Part shown: one piece after another, positions 45,505 to 46,987 of the stretch
Numbering within the stretch: the first letter of the stretch is position 1
Layout: every line of letters begins with the position of its first letter
Assembly: GCF_001315105.1 (NCBI RefSeq)
Contig: NZ_BAZR01000037.1
Coordinates: 1 to 46,987 of the forward strand
Origin: Paenibacillus sp. JCM 10914
Lineage (GTDB): Bacteria > Bacillota > Bacilli > Paenibacillales > Paenibacillaceae
Reading direction: 5' to 3'
DNA length: 46,987 nt
Translations under genes and position numbers: made by a program
Notes under the pieces: model-generated
Told to the model about the DNA's origin: nothing
Database searches by the model: none
Seen by the model: the letters and a program-made list of their open reading frames with translations, nothing else

Positions 45505-46275
45505 ATGATGATTGAGAGGCTTGCGCACACGAATGAGATCATAATTGCGGCACATCGGGGGTGGAAATCCGCCTACCCGGAGAACACGTTACTTGCCTTC
45601 AGGAAAGCGCTGGAACGGGGCGCAGATATGTTGGAGTTGGATCTACGGCTTACGCGGGATCAAGAACTGGTCGTCATTCATGACCAGACGGTGGACCGGA
45701 CAACGGACGGGACGGGGAATGTAGGCGACTATGCCTTGACGGAGTTGAAGCGGCTGGATGCAGGCGGATGGTTCGGACCAGAGTTTCAGGGGCTGGAAGT
45801 TCCGACATTTCGCGAATTCTGCGATCTGCTGACGGCTTATCCCGAGGTGCTGCTGAACGTGGAGATCAAGCCTGCGGCGAATGCAATAGAAGCCGCCGAT
45901 CTGGCGATTGCGATGCTGAGAGATGACGGATACCTTGAGCGCTGCGTGTTTACCTGTTTCGATGCCAACGTGCTGACGCATATTCATGATACCTATTACC
46001 TTCCGACGCAAGGGTTTCCGGGCCAGTTAATGTCCAACTACGTTGCCGGACCAGAAGGGACGATGAGCAAGATGTGGGCGGTGGGCATCAGCATGAAGCT
46101 GCTTACACCCGAATTGGTTCAGAACTATCGCAAACAGGGGATTCTCCCTTGGAGCTATTGCCCGGATGAAGAAGAGCAAGTAAGATACGCGCTGGAATGC
46201 GGCACTACGACGATGACGGTGAATGATCTTCTGCCCGCGATGAAGGTCAGGGAGGAGGAGGAGAGGAAGATTTAA
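45505..46275 (+). CDS. Glycerophosphodiester phosphodiesterase (GDPD family), second copy
   Basis: About 256 residues: AAHRGWKSAYPENTLLAF, ELDLRLTRDQELVVIHDQ (catalytic His), DRTTDGTG, and metal ligand segment NVEIK. It has no signal peptide. AAAGGAG lies five bases before ATG 45505 (ATG 45508 also possible). The family hydrolyses glycerophosphodiesters such as wall or lipid turnover products. It is only distantly alike to the copy at 7114. Confidence 0.92.
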   Translation: MMIERLAHTNEIIIAAHRGWKSAYPENTLLAFRKALERGADMLELDLRLTRDQELVVIHDQTVDRTTDGTGNVGDYALTELKRLDAGGWFGPEFQGLEVPTFREFCDLLTAYPEVLLNVEIKPAANAIEAADLAIAMLRDDGYLERCVFTCFDANVLTHIHDTYYLPTQGFPGQLMSNYVAGPEGTMSKMWAVGISMKLLTPELVQNYRKQGILPWSYCPDEEEQVRYALECGTTTMTVNDLLPAMKVREEEERKI

Positions 46276-46339
46276 ATGTCAACCTATACGAGTATGGTCC
46301 TCTCATGGTGAATTGAGGTATTCGAGATTATAAGTTGTT

Positions 46340-46517
46340 AAACGTAGGGTGCGAATGTATAGCTAACATGTTTTTGCTAGGAGGTTCGCACCAAATAAAT
46401 CTCAATTATTTACAAATATAATCAAAACTCAATACGTTTTATCGTGATTTTACGTTTTCTATATGATAAATTGTTGTTTATAACCGATTTGAACAGATAC
46501 CAGAGGTTAAAATCGGA
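46340..46517 (+). promoter_or_regulatory. CRISPR leader
   Basis: AT-rich DNA immediately ahead of the first repeat. It includes GGTGCGAA (46348-46355) and TTCGCACC (46385-46392), an inverted pair of the kind I recall from type I-C leaders between cas2 and the array. No cas gene lies on this side; the neighbour is the GDPD gene. Confidence 0.65.
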
Positions 46518-46987
46518 GTCGCACCTTACTCAGGTGCGTGGATTGAAATGCTATCAATAGGAACAATATTTTTCATAACGCCTGTCGCACCTTACTCAGG
46601 TGCGTGGATTGAAATTTTACGTTTTTAGTTGTTATTTTTTTGAAACAAGTCGCACCTTACTCAGGTGCGTGGATTGAAATCAACTTCAACCGGGGCAAAA
46701 CATACTCAAGTACGAGTCGCACCTTACTCAGGTGCGTGGATTGAAATATTTGTTCTCACCCCCTCCCGTTGAGTCATCAGCGTCGCACCTTACTCAGGTG
46801 CGTGGATTGAAATCTCAATAGAGGAAGGGGCGGCGTGGTTTGCTAGCCTGTCGCACCTTACTCAGGTGCGTGGATTGAAATATCCAATGGACCACCACAC
46901 TCCGAACATGTCGCCGTCGCACCTTACTCAGGTGCGTGGATTGAAATTTGGCATGGTACGGATTAAGCGCCGATAACGAATGTCGCA
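46518..46987 (+). CRISPR. Type I-C-like CRISPR array, seven full repeats plus the start of an eighth
   Basis: Identical 32-base repeats start at 46518, 46584, 46649, 46716, 46782, 46850 and 46916, and an eighth begins at 46982 and is cut by the window edge. They open GTCGCACC, contain the short palindrome GCACCTTACTCAGGTGC and end GTGGATTGAAAT, as in type I-C arrays. The spacers (46550-46583, 46616-46648, 46681-46715, 46748-46781, 46814-46849, 46882-46915, 46948-46981) are 33-36 bases and all different. The repeat end and the leader to the left both indicate transcription left to right. All repeats are identical, so no degenerate terminal repeat is yet seen. Confidence 0.97.

Overview
The window looks like a chromosomal segment of a Paenibacillus-type Bacillota. 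Grounds: strong AGGAGG ribosome sites, frequent TTG/GTG starts, mid-range GC, S-layer-homology (SLH) surface proteins, an ArsR/DUF2087 regulator, a Fur-controlled siderophore importer, and gene sets otherwise known from Bacillus (TcyJKLMN/YtmO-like sulfur genes, TarJ-like and TagC-like wall genes). No rRNA, tRNA, IS element or prophage was seen. Everything here comes from reading the sequence and translations; no database search was run.

Layout. 1-5.6 kb: 3' end of a large SLH protein, then small housekeeping or accessory genes (SRPBCC, a frameshifted unknown, DUF4241, SemiSWEET, DUF998, DinB). 6-10.5 kb: secreted TagC-like beta-propeller protein, glycerophosphodiesterase, DeoR regulator, DEAD-box helicase with an octapeptide-repeat tail. 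10.7-14.5 kb: second secreted SLH protein (broken by one missing base), a broken small gene, a zinc-ribbon protein, an ArsR regulator. 14.7-17.5 kb: a compact operon of a zinc-finger/membrane protein, an Lgt-like membrane protein lacking the usual His motif, and a radical SAM enzyme with the cysteine layout of the tetraether/membrane-spanning lipid synthase family. 17.6-21.7 kb: DUF2325 protein (frameshifted), SEC-C protein, YqhR-like membrane protein, GNAT.

21.9-39.6 kb is the largest functional block. A LysR regulator is followed by a cystine-type ABC importer, a luciferase-like monooxygenase, an M20 N-acyl-amino-acid deacylase, a DinB protein (bacillithiol-transferase superfamily), an NtaA/DszA-type flavin monooxygenase and its FMN reductase. 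After a terminator comes a second NtaA-type paralogue, a peptide/glutathione-type ABC importer with a fused double ATPase, and an MFS exporter. I read this as a two-transporter system for taking up sulfur conjugates (S-substituted cysteine, mercapturate-like or peptide forms) and recovering the sulfur. 39.7-43.8 kb: Fur-regulated siderophore importer genes on both strands. 44.2-46.3 kb: TarJ-like dehydrogenase and a second glycerophosphodiesterase. The window ends inside a type I-C-like CRISPR array with a recognisable leader but no cas gene on its leader side.

One caution governs the annotation. At least eight long genes are split by what looks like a single missing base, nearly always where a doubled or tripled base would restore the frame. 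This is more like uncorrected consensus error than real decay. Such genes are entered once, over their full reconstructed span, as type pseudogene, with the predicted product of the repaired frame.
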